A stretch of DNA of 64,000 nt from Fimbriimonadaceae bacterium. GTDB taxonomy: Bacteria > Armatimonadota > Fimbriimonadia > Fimbriimonadales > Fimbriimonadaceae. The notes under the pieces were generated by a model. The model ran no database searches. It was not told the DNA's origin and saw only the letters and a program-made list of their open reading frames with translations. The position numbers and the translations under genes are program-made. Location: positions 24,426 to 88,425 of the forward strand of contig JAMLGR010000018.1 in assembly GCA_023957775.1 (NCBI GenBank), written 5' to 3'. Shown in pieces: positions 52,838-61,834 of the stretch; within the stretch, counting starts at the first letter, position 1, and each line of letters opens with the position of its first letter.

Positions 52838-53758
52838 ATGCTCCCCATCGCCACCGCGCGACGCTGCCTGTTGCTGCTGCCACTGCTCGCCGTGGGGGCC
52901 GGGTTCTCCTGCGCCGGGCCTCAAGGAGCCAAACCGCCGAGTTCCGGTGTGCGAGCCTACGGCAAACCGGAAACCCTCTGCAAGATCACCGACCCCGAAG
53001 TGGACGAGAGCTCGGGAATCGCGCCCAGCCTCGCGCAACCGGGTGTCTGGTACACGCACAACGACAGCGGAGACTCCGCGCGCTTCTTCAGGTTCGACGA
53101 ATCGGGGAAGGTGACCGCGGTGTTTTCTCTGGAGGGAGCCCAAGCGCTTGATTGGGAGGACATGGCCTCGGCCAAGGTGGGAGAGAAGCGCTACCTGTAC
53201 TTCGGCGACATCGGCGACAATGCGGAGAAGCGCTCGTCCGTCGTCGTGTACCGGGTGGAGGAACCCCGCGGCGAGGGGCGGGCCCTGACGGCCTTCGACC
53301 GCTTCGAGCTGACCTATCCCGACGGGCCGCACAACGCCGAAACGTTGATGGTCCGACCCGAGACGGGCGATCTCTACCTCGTGGCGAAGACCGCGAAGGG
53401 GCCGGCGGGCGTGTACCGCCTCGACGGCGCCGCGACACCGGGTAAGCACGGGCTCACACGCGTCGGCGAGCTGAATCTACCGGGTGCGTTGGAGCCGATG
53501 CGCCTGGCAACGGGTGGAGACGTTTCGCCGGACGGGCGGTTTGTCGTGGTGCGCACGTATCTGGGGGCCTACGAGTACGCCGCGGGAAAGGGCTCCGCCT
53601 TCGACGATTGGATCGCGAGCCGGCCCAAGAGCATCGTACTCGCGGGCGAGCTTCAGGGCGAAGGCATCGCCTACTCGCAGGACGGCCGATGGCTGGTGAC
53701 GACTTCGGAGAAGGCGCCTTGCCCGGTGTCCCGAGTCGAGATCGTGACAAGCCGGTAG
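52838..53758 (+). CDS. Lipoprotein with beta-propeller-like domain
   Basis: A 306-residue protein with a lipoprotein-type signal (RRCLLLLPLLAVGAGFSC, Cys 25) and blade-like repeats: WYTHNDSGDSARFFRFDESG, KRYLYFGDIGDNAEKRSSVV, NAETLMVRPETGDLYLVAKT, DVSPDGRFVVVRTYLGAYEY. The NDSGD and GDIGDN segments resemble calcium-binding propellers of integral-like secreted proteins. Function unknown. It has its own -10 box. Confidence 0.75.
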   Translation: MLPIATARRCLLLLPLLAVGAGFSCAGPQGAKPPSSGVRAYGKPETLCKITDPEVDESSGIAPSLAQPGVWYTHNDSGDSARFFRFDESGKVTAVFSLEGAQALDWEDMASAKVGEKRYLYFGDIGDNAEKRSSVVVYRVEEPRGEGRALTAFDRFELTYPDGPHNAETLMVRPETGDLYLVAKTAKGPAGVYRLDGAATPGKHGLTRVGELNLPGALEPMRLATGGDVSPDGRFVVVRTYLGAYEYAAGKGSAFDDWIASRPKSIVLAGELQGEGIAYSQDGRWLVTTSEKAPCPVSRVEIVTSR

Positions 53759-54001
53759 GAAACGGCGGCGACGGCCGCTCTGAAGATGGACTCGTGGCCA
53801 ACCGAAAGCTATGGAACCGTTGCCGCGCGCAATCGATGCAGAAAACGAAAGAAAATCGACGATCGAATGAGAAAGGAAACACTCCATATCTCAGGCTCAT
53901 CGGCACTCAATCCAGATATCTCCGGCTGACGCGGTTTGCAATTTCCCGATGCCAACAAGTACCTTCAACGGTCGACCAAACCACGCAAGAGGAGGTTCCG
54001 A

Positions 54002-54646
54002 ATGCGCGTGAATGGATTTCGGCTTGTGTTTGCGCTCATGATGGCGATGCTCGGCACCTTCGGGTGGGCGGGTGGGGCACAGGACCAGAAGAAAACTGAG
54101 ACCCGGATCGAGAAGGAAGCCCTTCCCTATCCGGTGGAGTACGAATTCAGCCGTACCGTGGGGCCTGGCCGCTTGGTCAAGGTCCGTCATGGTGTCGACG
54201 GCGAAGTTCGGCGCGTCTACCGCGTCGTGATCGAGAACGACCGCCCTGTTCGCAAGGAGCTGGTCCGCACCGAGCGCGACGAACCCGTCTCGGCGCTGAT
54301 CTACATGGGGCGGACGGGCTACACGCCCAGTCGCCACAGCTTCACTCGGGGACGCGTGCTCCAGATGAGCGCGACGGGCTACGACCCGAGCCCGCGCACG
54401 ATCGGACCAGGCGCGACGGGCCGCACGGCCACGGGCATGAAGGCCGTGTACGGCGTCGTGGCTGTGGATCCGAAGGTCATTCCTCTCGGGAGCCTTGTCT
54501 TTGTGGAGGGCTACGGTTTCGCCATCGCGTCCGACACGGGGGGCGCGATCAAGGGCAACCGGATCGATCTTTGCTTTGGGAGCCGCGCCAAGGCGCTGGC
54601 TTTTGGGCGCCGCGACGTGACCGTTCACGTGCTGCGAAACCCTTGA
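54002..54646 (+). CDS. Secreted G5 and 3D domain protein (YabE/Rpf-like)
   Basis: A 214-residue protein with signal peptide (RVNGFRLVFALMMAMLGTFG), a G5 domain (YPVEYEFSRTVGPGRLVKVR, GEVRRVYRVVIENDRPVRKE) and a C-terminal 3D domain (LQMSATGYDPSPRTIGPGAT, VIPLGSLVFVEGYGFAIASD, with the conserved Asp residues of IASDTGGAIKGNRIDLCF). Such proteins bind or cleave peptidoglycan, as in Bacillus YabE or resuscitation-promoting factors. GAGGAGG precedes ATG 54002. Its stop overlaps the rsmA TTG in TTGA; the same gene order (3D protein next to ksgA) is known in Firmicutes. Confidence 0.9.
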   Translation: MRVNGFRLVFALMMAMLGTFGWAGGAQDQKKTETRIEKEALPYPVEYEFSRTVGPGRLVKVRHGVDGEVRRVYRVVIENDRPVRKELVRTERDEPVSALIYMGRTGYTPSRHSFTRGRVLQMSATGYDPSPRTIGPGATGRTATGMKAVYGVVAVDPKVIPLGSLVFVEGYGFAIASDTGGAIKGNRIDLCFGSRAKALAFGRRDVTVHVLRNP

Positions 54647-55467
54647 ACCTCGCGAATCCGGCGACGTTGCGCGCCGTCCTGGCCCTTCACGGGATCGATG
54701 CGCGCAAGGGCCTTGGCCAGCACTTCCTTTGTTCCACCGCCGCGGTCGCCGCGATCGTCGCTCGTTTCGAGGGCTTTGCGGGTCTGTTGGAGATCGGACC
54801 CGGCCCCGGGGTTCTGACCGCGCCGCTGAGTCGGGGCGCGAAGGTGATCGCGCTGGAACTGGACGAACAGATGGCCGGCGTCTTGGCCGAGTCCGCCCCC
54901 CGCGCCGACGTGCGCCTCCAGGATGCGGCGAAGGCCGACCTGGGTGCGATCCTCGCGGAGCTTCCCGCCCCGCGCGGGGTGGTTTCGAATCTCCCCTACT
55001 ACCTGACGGGGCTCTTGGTGCAATCCATCGCCGACGCGCACGGCTGCTTCGACAAGGCCGTGTTGATGATGCAGCGCGAAGTCGCCGAGCGCATTCTCGC
55101 CCAGCCGGGCGAGCGCGAGCGGGGCTCGCTCTCCGTCTATCTCCAAGCCCGGTTCACGCTGACCAAAGTCTGCCACGTGCCCGCCGGATCGTTCCTGCCA
55201 CCCCCCAAGGTGGACAGCCTCGTGCTGGAGCTGGTCCCAACGGGGTCCACGTTGCCCGAGGCGTTCTTTGCGGTGGTACGGGCGGGATTCGCGCAGCCGC
55301 GCAAGACGTTGGCGAACAACCTCGCCGCCTCCGGCCGCTTCTCGCGGTCGGCCATCGACGCGGCGATCGTGGCCGAGGGGCACTCTCCGACCGTGCGGGC
55401 CCACATGCTCTCGCTCGCCGAATGGGAGCGTTTGTTCGAACGGTTGGAGGCTGCGCGAGGGGGCTGA
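54643..55467 (+). CDS. rsmA: 16S rRNA dimethyladenosine transferase RsmA/KsgA
   Basis: A 274-residue methyltransferase forming N6,N6-dimethyladenosine at A1518/A1519 of 16S rRNA. It has GLGQHFLCSTAAVAAIVARF, SAM-binding LLEIGPGPGVLTAPLS, and the catalytic NLPY in GVVSNLPYYLTGLLVQSIAD. The start is TTG 54643, overlapping the previous stop, giving the usual length; the frame is open further up but not conserved. Confidence 0.95.
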   Translation: MNLANPATLRAVLALHGIDARKGLGQHFLCSTAAVAAIVARFEGFAGLLEIGPGPGVLTAPLSRGAKVIALELDEQMAGVLAESAPRADVRLQDAAKADLGAILAELPAPRGVVSNLPYYLTGLLVQSIADAHGCFDKAVLMMQREVAERILAQPGERERGSLSVYLQARFTLTKVCHVPAGSFLPPPKVDSLVLELVPTGSTLPEAFFAVVRAGFAQPRKTLANNLAASGRFSRSAIDAAIVAEGHSPTVRAHMLSLAEWERLFERLEAARGG

Positions 55468-55493
55468 GGTCTTGGGATCGGCGGGATCCGCGC

Positions 55494-55499
55494 TACTAT
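55494..55499 (+). promoter_or_regulatory. -10 box TACTAT, leaderless-type
   Basis: TACTAT ends six bases before ATG 55506; TTGGGA lies 16 bases upstream at 55472. Confidence 0.5.
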
Positions 55500-55505
55500 G
55501 ACCCG

Positions 55506-56447
<942 letters not shown>

Positions 56448-56493
56448 GCCGCGACCGCAGGGCGGGCGCGCGGTTTACGTCCGGGGAGCTCAA

Positions 56494-56514
56494 CACGCCC
56501 GACGAGCGGGCGTG
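56494..56514. repeat. REP-like palindrome CACGCCCG-N5-CGGGCGTG
   Basis: A perfect 8-bp stem with loop ACGAG in the gap between convergent queG and glgA. The same stem is at 58248-58268 on the far side of glgA; the flanking GCTC and GGCAC bases match when one copy is reverse-complemented. The glgA gene is thus enclosed by an inverted pair. Confidence 0.75.
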
Positions 56515-56536
56515 GCACGCGGGAAGGCGGTGAAAC

Positions 56537-57979
56537 CTAGGAGACGGCGCGGTCCGCGCAACGCGCGCGCGCGACCTCGTACACCTGTTCGTACTTCTTC
56601 GCGCTCGCGTCCCAGCCCACGTCCTGCCGCATCCCGTGGACGACCATCGTGTCCCAACCGGGGGTGCCGTAGGCGTTGTGGGCGCGACGACATGCGTCCA
56701 AGAACGCGGCGGGGTCGCGTGGCCCGAACACAAATCCGTTTTCGCCCTCGTGCACGGTATCCGCGAGGCCGCCGGTCTCCCGTACGACGGGCACCGTGCC
56801 GTAGCGCAGCGCGATGAGCTGCCCCAAGCCGCACGGCTCGAAGGCGCTGGGCATGAGGAACAGATCCGAGCCCGCGTAAAGGCGCTGGGCGAGATCCGGA
56901 TCGAAACGCTCGACGAAGCGGACACGATCGCCGAACCGCGCTTCTGCGGCGCGAAGGTGCGATGCCGAGTAGGGATCGCCGACGGCGAGCACCACGATCT
57001 GCATCGGAAGGGCGACGAGTTCCGGGAGGATCTCGTCGAGGAGGTCAAACCCCTTCTGTTCGCTGAGCCTGCTGATGATCGAGGCGAGCGGTGCCCCGCG
57101 AAGGGGTTTGAGCCCCACTTCGCTTAACACGGCCCTTCGACACTCGGCCTTTCCGGCGCGATCGTCGACCGAATAGTGGGCGGGGAGTTTGGGGTCGGTC
57201 ACCGGGTCGAAGGTGTTCAGGTCGATGCCGTTGAGGATGCCCGAAAGACGTCCCTCCGCGTGCAGGTGGCGCATCAGTCCGTCGAGGCCGCACCCGTACT
57301 CGGGCGTCTGGATTTCGCGCGCGTAGCGTGGGCTCACCGTGTTGGTTTGGTCCGCGTAGACGCATCCCGACTTGAGGAAATTCACCTGGTTGTGCGCCTC
57401 GAGGCGGTGCAGGTTGAAGAGGTGGTGGGGAAGACCGACCTTATCCAGGACCTCGAATCCGAACTCGCCTTGATAGGCGAGGTTGTGGATCGTGTGCACG
57501 CTGGCCGCTTCGCCCCACTGGGCGCCGTGGAGTTCGCGCATCAGCACGGGCACGAAGCCGGTGTGCCAGTCGTTGGTGTGGACGACGTCGGGAATCCACC
57601 CCTTGGCGGCGAAGCACTCGAGCAGCGCGGAGGCGAAGAAGAGGTACTGGTCGCATCCGGGGCGATACACGGTTTCGCTGTTGACGGCCTTGTTGAACCA
57701 CTCGTCGGTGCCCAGCAGGTAGATCGGGACGTCGTCGTGCACGCCGCAGCGAAGGTACGCGCGTTTGCTCCATCCCGGATTCATGGCGACGTGGACGCCT
57801 CCGACCTCGGTCTCGACCTCCCAGTGGGGATCGTGCTCGACCATCCTGTAGGCTGGCATCACCACGCGCACGTCGTGGCCCAGGGCGCGCAGGGCTTTGG
57901 GAAGGGACGCGGCGACATCCGCCAAGCCCCCGACCTTCGCAAACGGTGCGACCTCGGCGGAAACAAATAGAACTCTCAC
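56537..57979 (-). CDS. glgA: Glycogen synthase GlgA
   Basis: ADP-glucose-dependent glycogen synthase (GT5), 480 residues. Conserved ADP-glucose loop KVGGLADVAASLPKAL, SAEVAPFAKVGGL at the start, DVVHTNDWHTGFVPVLMREL, SIISRLSEQKGFDLL, and EPCGLGQLIALRYGTVPVV. GTG 57979 gives the natural N-terminus (VRVLFVSAEVAPFAK). GGGGG precedes it as a possible ribosome site. It is flanked by two inverted copies of a palindrome. Confidence 0.96.
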   Translation of the reverse strand: MRVLFVSAEVAPFAKVGGLADVAASLPKALRALGHDVRVVMPAYRMVEHDPHWEVETEVGGVHVAMNPGWSKRAYLRCGVHDDVPIYLLGTDEWFNKAVNSETVYRPGCDQYLFFASALLECFAAKGWIPDVVHTNDWHTGFVPVLMRELHGAQWGEAASVHTIHNLAYQGEFGFEVLDKVGLPHHLFNLHRLEAHNQVNFLKSGCVYADQTNTVSPRYAREIQTPEYGCGLDGLMRHLHAEGRLSGILNGIDLNTFDPVTDPKLPAHYSVDDRAGKAECRRAVLSEVGLKPLRGAPLASIISRLSEQKGFDLLDEILPELVALPMQIVVLAVGDPYSASHLRAAEARFGDRVRFVERFDPDLAQRLYAGSDLFLMPSAFEPCGLGQLIALRYGTVPVVRETGGLADTVHEGENGFVFGPRDPAAFLDACRRAHNAYGTPGWDTMVVHGMRQDVGWDASAKKYEQVYEVARARCADRAVS

Positions 57980-58094
57980 AGAACCCCCACGAACAGACGT
58001 CGATTTTGCCCGAAACGGTCCAAACGCCGCTTCGTTCGGTCCCCCAAGGAGGTTCATTCCATCCCGCCGAGGATCCGATCCCGGCAATTCCTAT

Positions 58095-58248
58095 GGGAGT
58101 CGGGAATCGGGAGACGGGAGTCGGGAGTCGGGAGACGGGAGTCGGGAGACGGGAATCGGGAGACGGGAATCGGGAGACGGGAATCGGGAGACGGGAATCG
58201 GGGGACGGGAATCGGGGGACGGGAATCGGGAATCGGGAGTCGGGTGCC
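58095..58248 (+). repeat. GGGARNC tandem heptad array, 22 units
   Basis: Units GGGAGTC, GGGAATC, GGGAGAC and GGGGGAC repeat in strict 7-base period for 154 bases upstream of glgA, ending GGGTGCC. GGG runs every seven bases on the plus strand allow quadruplex formation. Same family as 47217. The 318-base gap between glgA and the thiolase gene is otherwise just a short leader and the palindrome at 58248. Confidence 0.88.
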
Positions 58249-58268
58249 ACGCCCGCTTGACGGGCGTG
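58248..58268. repeat. REP-like palindrome CACGCCCG-CTTGA-CGGGCGTG
   Basis: A perfect 8-bp stem directly after the heptad array and just downstream of the thiolase gene (minus strand), inverted relative to the copy at 56494. It may serve as a terminator for the thiolase transcript, though no T-run follows. Confidence 0.7.
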
Positions 58269-58297
58269 CTCCCACACAGAACCCAGCAGCGCGTTTG

Positions 58298-59476
58298 CTA
58301 CAGGGCTTCGATCAAGATTGCCGTCGCCTCGCCGCCGCCGATGCAGGGGCTGGCGATGGCGTACTTGCCTCCGCGACGCCTCAGCTCGTGCATCGCCGTA
58401 AGTACCAACCGCCCCCCGGTCATGCCGATGGGGTGGCCGAGCGCCACCGCGCCGCCGTTGACGTTGAGCTTCTCCGAGGGGATGCCCACCTTGTCCGCCA
58501 CGTTCATCGCCACGACGGCGAAGGCCTCGTTCACCTCGAAGACGTCGATGTCCGCGACCGTCAGCCCGTGGGCCGCCAAGAGCTTGGCGATCGCTTCGGC
58601 GGGGGCCGTGGTGAACCACTCTGGCGCCTGGGCGTGCTGGGCGTAGCCAACGACGCGGGCCAAGGGTCTGAGCCCATGGGCCTCGGCATGGGTGCGCGAG
58701 GCGACCACAAGCGCCGCGGCCCCGTCGTCCAGCGAACTGGCGTTGCCTGCGGTCGTCACGCCCTCCTTGTCGAACGCGGCGCGCAACGAGGGGAGCTTTT
58801 CGATGTTGCCCCTGCCCGGCTCCTCGTCTTCGGCGACGACCACGGGGTCGCCGCGCCGCTGAGGCACCTCGACCGGCACGATCTCCTCTGCAAGGCGGCC
58901 GTTCTGCTGCGCGGCCAGTGCTCGGCGATAGCTCTCGGCAGCGAACTCGTCGATCTTCTCGCGCGAGTAGTTGAGTTCGCGCGCGCACAGGTCTCCGCAC
59001 GAGCCCATGTGTTGGTTCGAGTAGGGGTCCCAAAGGCCGTCGTGGATCATCATGTCCACTACCTTCCCGTCGCCCATCCGAAGGCCGGTGCGGGCTTCGG
59101 GCAGAAAGTAGGGCGCGTTGCTCATCGACTCCATGCCGCCGGCCACGACGAGTTTGGCGTCGCCCGACCGGATCGCCTGCGCCGCCATCATCACCGTCTT
59201 CATACCGGAGCCGCACACCTTGTTGACCGTGGTGCAGGGCACGCTCTGCGGCAAGCCCGCACCGAGCGCTGCCTGCCGCGCGGGAGCCTGGCCGACACCG
59301 CCTTGAAGCACCTGTCCGAACAGCACCTCGTCCACCTGATCGGGTTGCACGCCGGCACGCTCGAGCGCCGCTCGAATCGCGATCGAGCCCAGTTGGGGCG
59401 CCTTCATGCTCGAGAGAGCGCCGGCAAACGCGCCGATCGGCGTGCGCACGCCGGAGAGAATCACGACATCTTCCAT
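58298..59476 (-). CDS. Acetyl-CoA acetyltransferase (thiolase)
   Basis: A 392-residue thiolase II. The acyl-accepting Cys is in TTVNKVCGSGMKTVMMAA, His in NVNGGAVALGHPIGMTGGRL, and second Cys in YAIASPCIGGGEATAI. It condenses two acetyl-CoA or splits acetoacetyl-CoA. ATG 59476 starts with EDVVILSGVRTPIGAFAG. TAATCT ends seven bases upstream on the minus strand. No PHB or beta-oxidation genes lie next to it, so the direction in vivo is open. Confidence 0.95.
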   Translation of the reverse strand: MEDVVILSGVRTPIGAFAGALSSMKAPQLGSIAIRAALERAGVQPDQVDEVLFGQVLQGGVGQAPARQAALGAGLPQSVPCTTVNKVCGSGMKTVMMAAQAIRSGDAKLVVAGGMESMSNAPYFLPEARTGLRMGDGKVVDMMIHDGLWDPYSNQHMGSCGDLCARELNYSREKIDEFAAESYRRALAAQQNGRLAEEIVPVEVPQRRGDPVVVAEDEEPGRGNIEKLPSLRAAFDKEGVTTAGNASSLDDGAAALVVASRTHAEAHGLRPLARVVGYAQHAQAPEWFTTAPAEAIAKLLAAHGLTVADIDVFEVNEAFAVVAMNVADKVGIPSEKLNVNGGAVALGHPIGMTGGRLVLTAMHELRRRGGKYAIASPCIGGGEATAILIEAL

Positions 59477-59483
59477 TGGGGAG

Positions 59484-59489
59484 AGATTA
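59484..59489 (-). promoter_or_regulatory. -10-like box TAATCT, leaderless-type
   Basis: On the minus strand TAATCT ends seven bases before the thiolase ATG at 59476. Confidence 0.4.
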
Positions 59490-59492
59490 CCG

Positions 59493-59720
59493 TCACGCAG
59501 AGGCGCGGGGGAATGGCACGCAGAGAACGCAAGGGGCGCGAAGGGCAGGGGCTTCACGCAGAGCCGCAGAGGCGGGGGGGGAAGGGCACGCAAAGAACGC
59601 AAGGGGCGCGAAGGGGAGGGGTTTCACGCAGAGTCGCAGAGGCGCGGGGGGGAATGGAACGCAATAACGCAAGGGGCGCGAAGGGGAGGGGTTTCACGCA
59701 GACTCGCAGGCACGAACGGA
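59493..59720 (+). repeat. 70-bp tandem array, TTTCACGCAGAG family, 3.3 units
   Basis: TCACGCAGA begins units at 59493, 59554, 59624 and 59694 (spacing 61, 70, 70). Each contains AACGCAAGGGGCGCGAAGG and a variable G-run. The array fills the gap between the thiolase gene and murJ. It is the inverse of the 38-bp array at 44691. Confidence 0.85.
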
Positions 59721-59733
59721 CCCCCAACCGGGA

Positions 59734-61335
59734 TCACGCGCGCCGGTTGAGCTTCGCCAGGGCGCGGTCCACGGTGGCGACCTCCGGCATGTGGAGGGCG
59801 CGGGTGGCGAGGTAGTACGCCCATGCCCCGAGCAGGCCCACCACGGTTAACTCGAGCGCCAGCACGGGAGTGTGCCACCGGCCGTCAACGAGGGGAAACA
59901 GCGCTCCGCCCGCCCAGAGCAGGCCACCCATGATCGCGCTCGCCCCCGCCGATTTGCCCAGCGTCGCTCCGAGCGCGGCAAAATCGATCGCCCCGACCTT
60001 GCGCGAAACGGCCACGAGCAGCATCGCGACGAGCAGGATCGCGGAGATCGAGCTGGCCAACGGCAGCGCGCGAATGCCGAGCGGAGTGCGCATCAGCGCG
60101 AACGTCAGTCCCACGAAGAGACCCGTCGCCACCGTCCCCAAAACGATTGGCGCCGTGGGACTCTGGACCGCGAAGAACCCGCGCATCAGCACCGGATGCA
60201 GGCACCACGCGGCCACGCCGATCGAGAACATCCTCAAGAGGGCGGCGGTGGCCGCCGTGTCGGCGGGGGTGAACCTGCCGTGTTCGAAAAAGAGCGAGAC
60301 GATCTGGGGGGCGAGCACGAACAGGAACGTGGTGATCGGAATCGTGAGATAGAGCACGGTCCGCATGGTGGAACCCAGCTGGCTGCGGAACAGGTCCATC
60401 CGCTCCTGGGCGAAGAACTGCGTCAGGGCGGGGAACACCGCGATCGCCAAGGACTGTCCGAAGATTCCCAAAGGCGCCTGCATCAGACGGTTCGACGTGT
60501 TCAGCCACCCGTTCGCCCCGGCCTGGAAATACGATCCGAACGCCTGCATGATCAGCGCGTAGACGCCGGGGAGAGAAAGCCCCAGCACCACGGGCAGCAT
60601 CAGGCGGAAGACCTTCTTCACCCCGGGATGCGAGAGCTCGAGCGAAGGGGTGAACCGCGCACCGATCGAACGCATCGCGAAGAGCGGGATGACGAGATTG
60701 CCGATGGCCGCGCCCGTCAACGCGCCCCAAGACATGCCGATCTGACCGGGCACGAAGAACGGGGCCAGGGCGAGAGCACCGAAGATGATCCCGAGGTTGT
60801 AGATGTTCGGACCCAGGCCCGGCGCCGCGAACTTCTGGTGGGCGTAGAGGGTGCCGAACAACACGCCCCCGATGAAGAACGCGTACTGGGCCGGCAGGAC
60901 GATGCGGCTCATGTGGGCGATCAATCCCATCACCGCGTCCACCTCGTGAGGATCGACGGAGTGGAGCTTGCCGGGCGCCACCAGGTGTGCGAGCGGCAGC
61001 GCGAAGATCCACGCCAGCACGATCAGGGCGCCGACGACGATCGACATGAACGTCACCACGACGCTGAACACCTTCCACGCATCCTCCTTGCGGTCGGTGT
61101 GGAGGTACTCGCTGAAGACGGGGATGAAGGCGCTGCTCAGCGCGCCTCCGGCGATGAGAAAGAAGAGCAGGTCGGGGATGAGGAACGCGAGAATGTACGC
61201 GTCGGTCTGGACCGACATGCCGAACTTGGCGGCGATGATCATCTCCCGACCAATCCCCAACACGCGACTGAGGAACAGGCTCAGCATCATGATGCCGCCC
61301 GCCCGCGCTACGTTGGGGAGTTTGTCGGTGGACAA
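59734..61335 (-). CDS. murJ: Lipid II flippase MurJ
   Basis: A 533-residue protein with about 14 membrane helices. The start RAGGIMMLSLFLSRVLGIGR, FSRVLG-type region, LFFLIAGGALSSAFIPVFSEY and RLMQAPLGIFGQSLAIAVFP match MurJ/MviN, which moves lipid II across the membrane for cell wall synthesis. The predicted start is TTG 61335, 12 bases downstream of the trxA stop, so they may be co-transcribed. Confidence 0.95.
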   Translation of the reverse strand: MSTDKLPNVARAGGIMMLSLFLSRVLGIGREMIIAAKFGMSVQTDAYILAFLIPDLLFFLIAGGALSSAFIPVFSEYLHTDRKEDAWKVFSVVVTFMSIVVGALIVLAWIFALPLAHLVAPGKLHSVDPHEVDAVMGLIAHMSRIVLPAQYAFFIGGVLFGTLYAHQKFAAPGLGPNIYNLGIIFGALALAPFFVPGQIGMSWGALTGAAIGNLVIPLFAMRSIGARFTPSLELSHPGVKKVFRLMLPVVLGLSLPGVYALIMQAFGSYFQAGANGWLNTSNRLMQAPLGIFGQSLAIAVFPALTQFFAQERMDLFRSQLGSTMRTVLYLTIPITTFLFVLAPQIVSLFFEHGRFTPADTAATAALLRMFSIGVAAWCLHPVLMRGFFAVQSPTAPIVLGTVATGLFVGLTFALMRTPLGIRALPLASSISAILLVAMLLVAVSRKVGAIDFAALGATLGKSAGASAIMGGLLWAGGALFPLVDGRWHTPVLALELTVVGLLGAWAYYLATRALHMPEVATVDRALAKLNRRA

Positions 61336-61347
61336 GAGAGTGGCTCG

Positions 61348-61671
61348 TTAGAGAGCCCGATCGATCAGGGCGGCGATTTGGGGCTTGGGCGCGGCGCCGA
61401 CCATCTGGTCCACAACCTTGCCGTCCTTGAATACGAGAAGCGCGGGGATGCTCATGACGCCGTACTGCGACGCGAGTTCGCCGTCGGAGTCCACGTCGAC
61501 CTTGAAGACCTTCGCGCGGCCCTCGTACTCGGTGGCGAGCTGTTCGATCGACGGCCCGATCGCCTTGCAGGGACCGCACCACTCCGCCCAAAAGTCGATC
61601 AGAACCGGAACGTCTGACCCAAGCACCTTCTCCTGAAAATCTGAGGCGGTGACCGCCAAGTTGTTTGCCAT
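61348..61671 (-). CDS. trxA: Thioredoxin
   Basis: A 107-residue classic thioredoxin with active site WAEWCGPCKAIGPSIEQLA and cis-Pro in SIPALLVFKDGKVV. It carries electrons from NADPH via thioredoxin reductase to cytoplasmic disulfides. It lies upstream of murJ in the same direction. The upstream gap holds an AGGTATACCT palindrome. Confidence 0.97.
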   Translation of the reverse strand: MANNLAVTASDFQEKVLGSDVPVLIDFWAEWCGPCKAIGPSIEQLATEYEGRAKVFKVDVDSDGELASQYGVMSIPALLVFKDGKVVDQMVGAAPKPQIAALIDRAL

Positions 61672-61711
61672 GTTTCTTCTCTACTCCGTGAACCGTCCGG
61701 ACGATCCGATT

Positions 61712-61721
61712 AGGTATACCT
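61712..61721. promoter_or_regulatory. Palindrome AGGTATACCT
   Basis: Perfect 10-bp palindrome in the divergent gap between trxA and the plus-strand secreted protein; its TATACC could be the -10 box for trxA. Another repeat, GGACGC-TTGCG-GCGTCC (61774-61790), lies nearby. Confidence 0.35.
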
Positions 61722-61768
61722 CAGGGCAGGCGCGGGCTGGCTCTGCAAAAAGAGCGCAAACCCGTGAC

Positions 61769-61798
61769 CTTGTGGGACGCTTGCGGCGTCCTTTATAG
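61769..61798 (+). promoter_or_regulatory. Promoter TTGTGG-N18-TATAGT with internal inverted repeat
   Basis: TTGTGG (61769-61774) and TATAGT (61793-61798) are 18 bases apart; the spacer holds the repeat GGACGC-TTGCG-GCGTCC (61774-61790), which could be a regulator site. Followed by AGGGGTG and the TTG start at 61835. Confidence 0.5.
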
Positions 61799-61834
61799 TG
61801 AGAATCCGATAACGACTCTTAGGGGTGCTGATCT

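Noticed and set aside
53759..54001. Riboswitch (c-di-AMP or c-di-GMP type) upstream of the G5-3D gene
   Set aside because: The 240-base gap is AT-richer and such genes are known c-di-AMP riboswitch targets, but I could not find the conserved motif blocks of either class.
58095..58248. CRISPR array
   Set aside because: Unit length is 7 bases with no spacers, and no cas genes are nearby.
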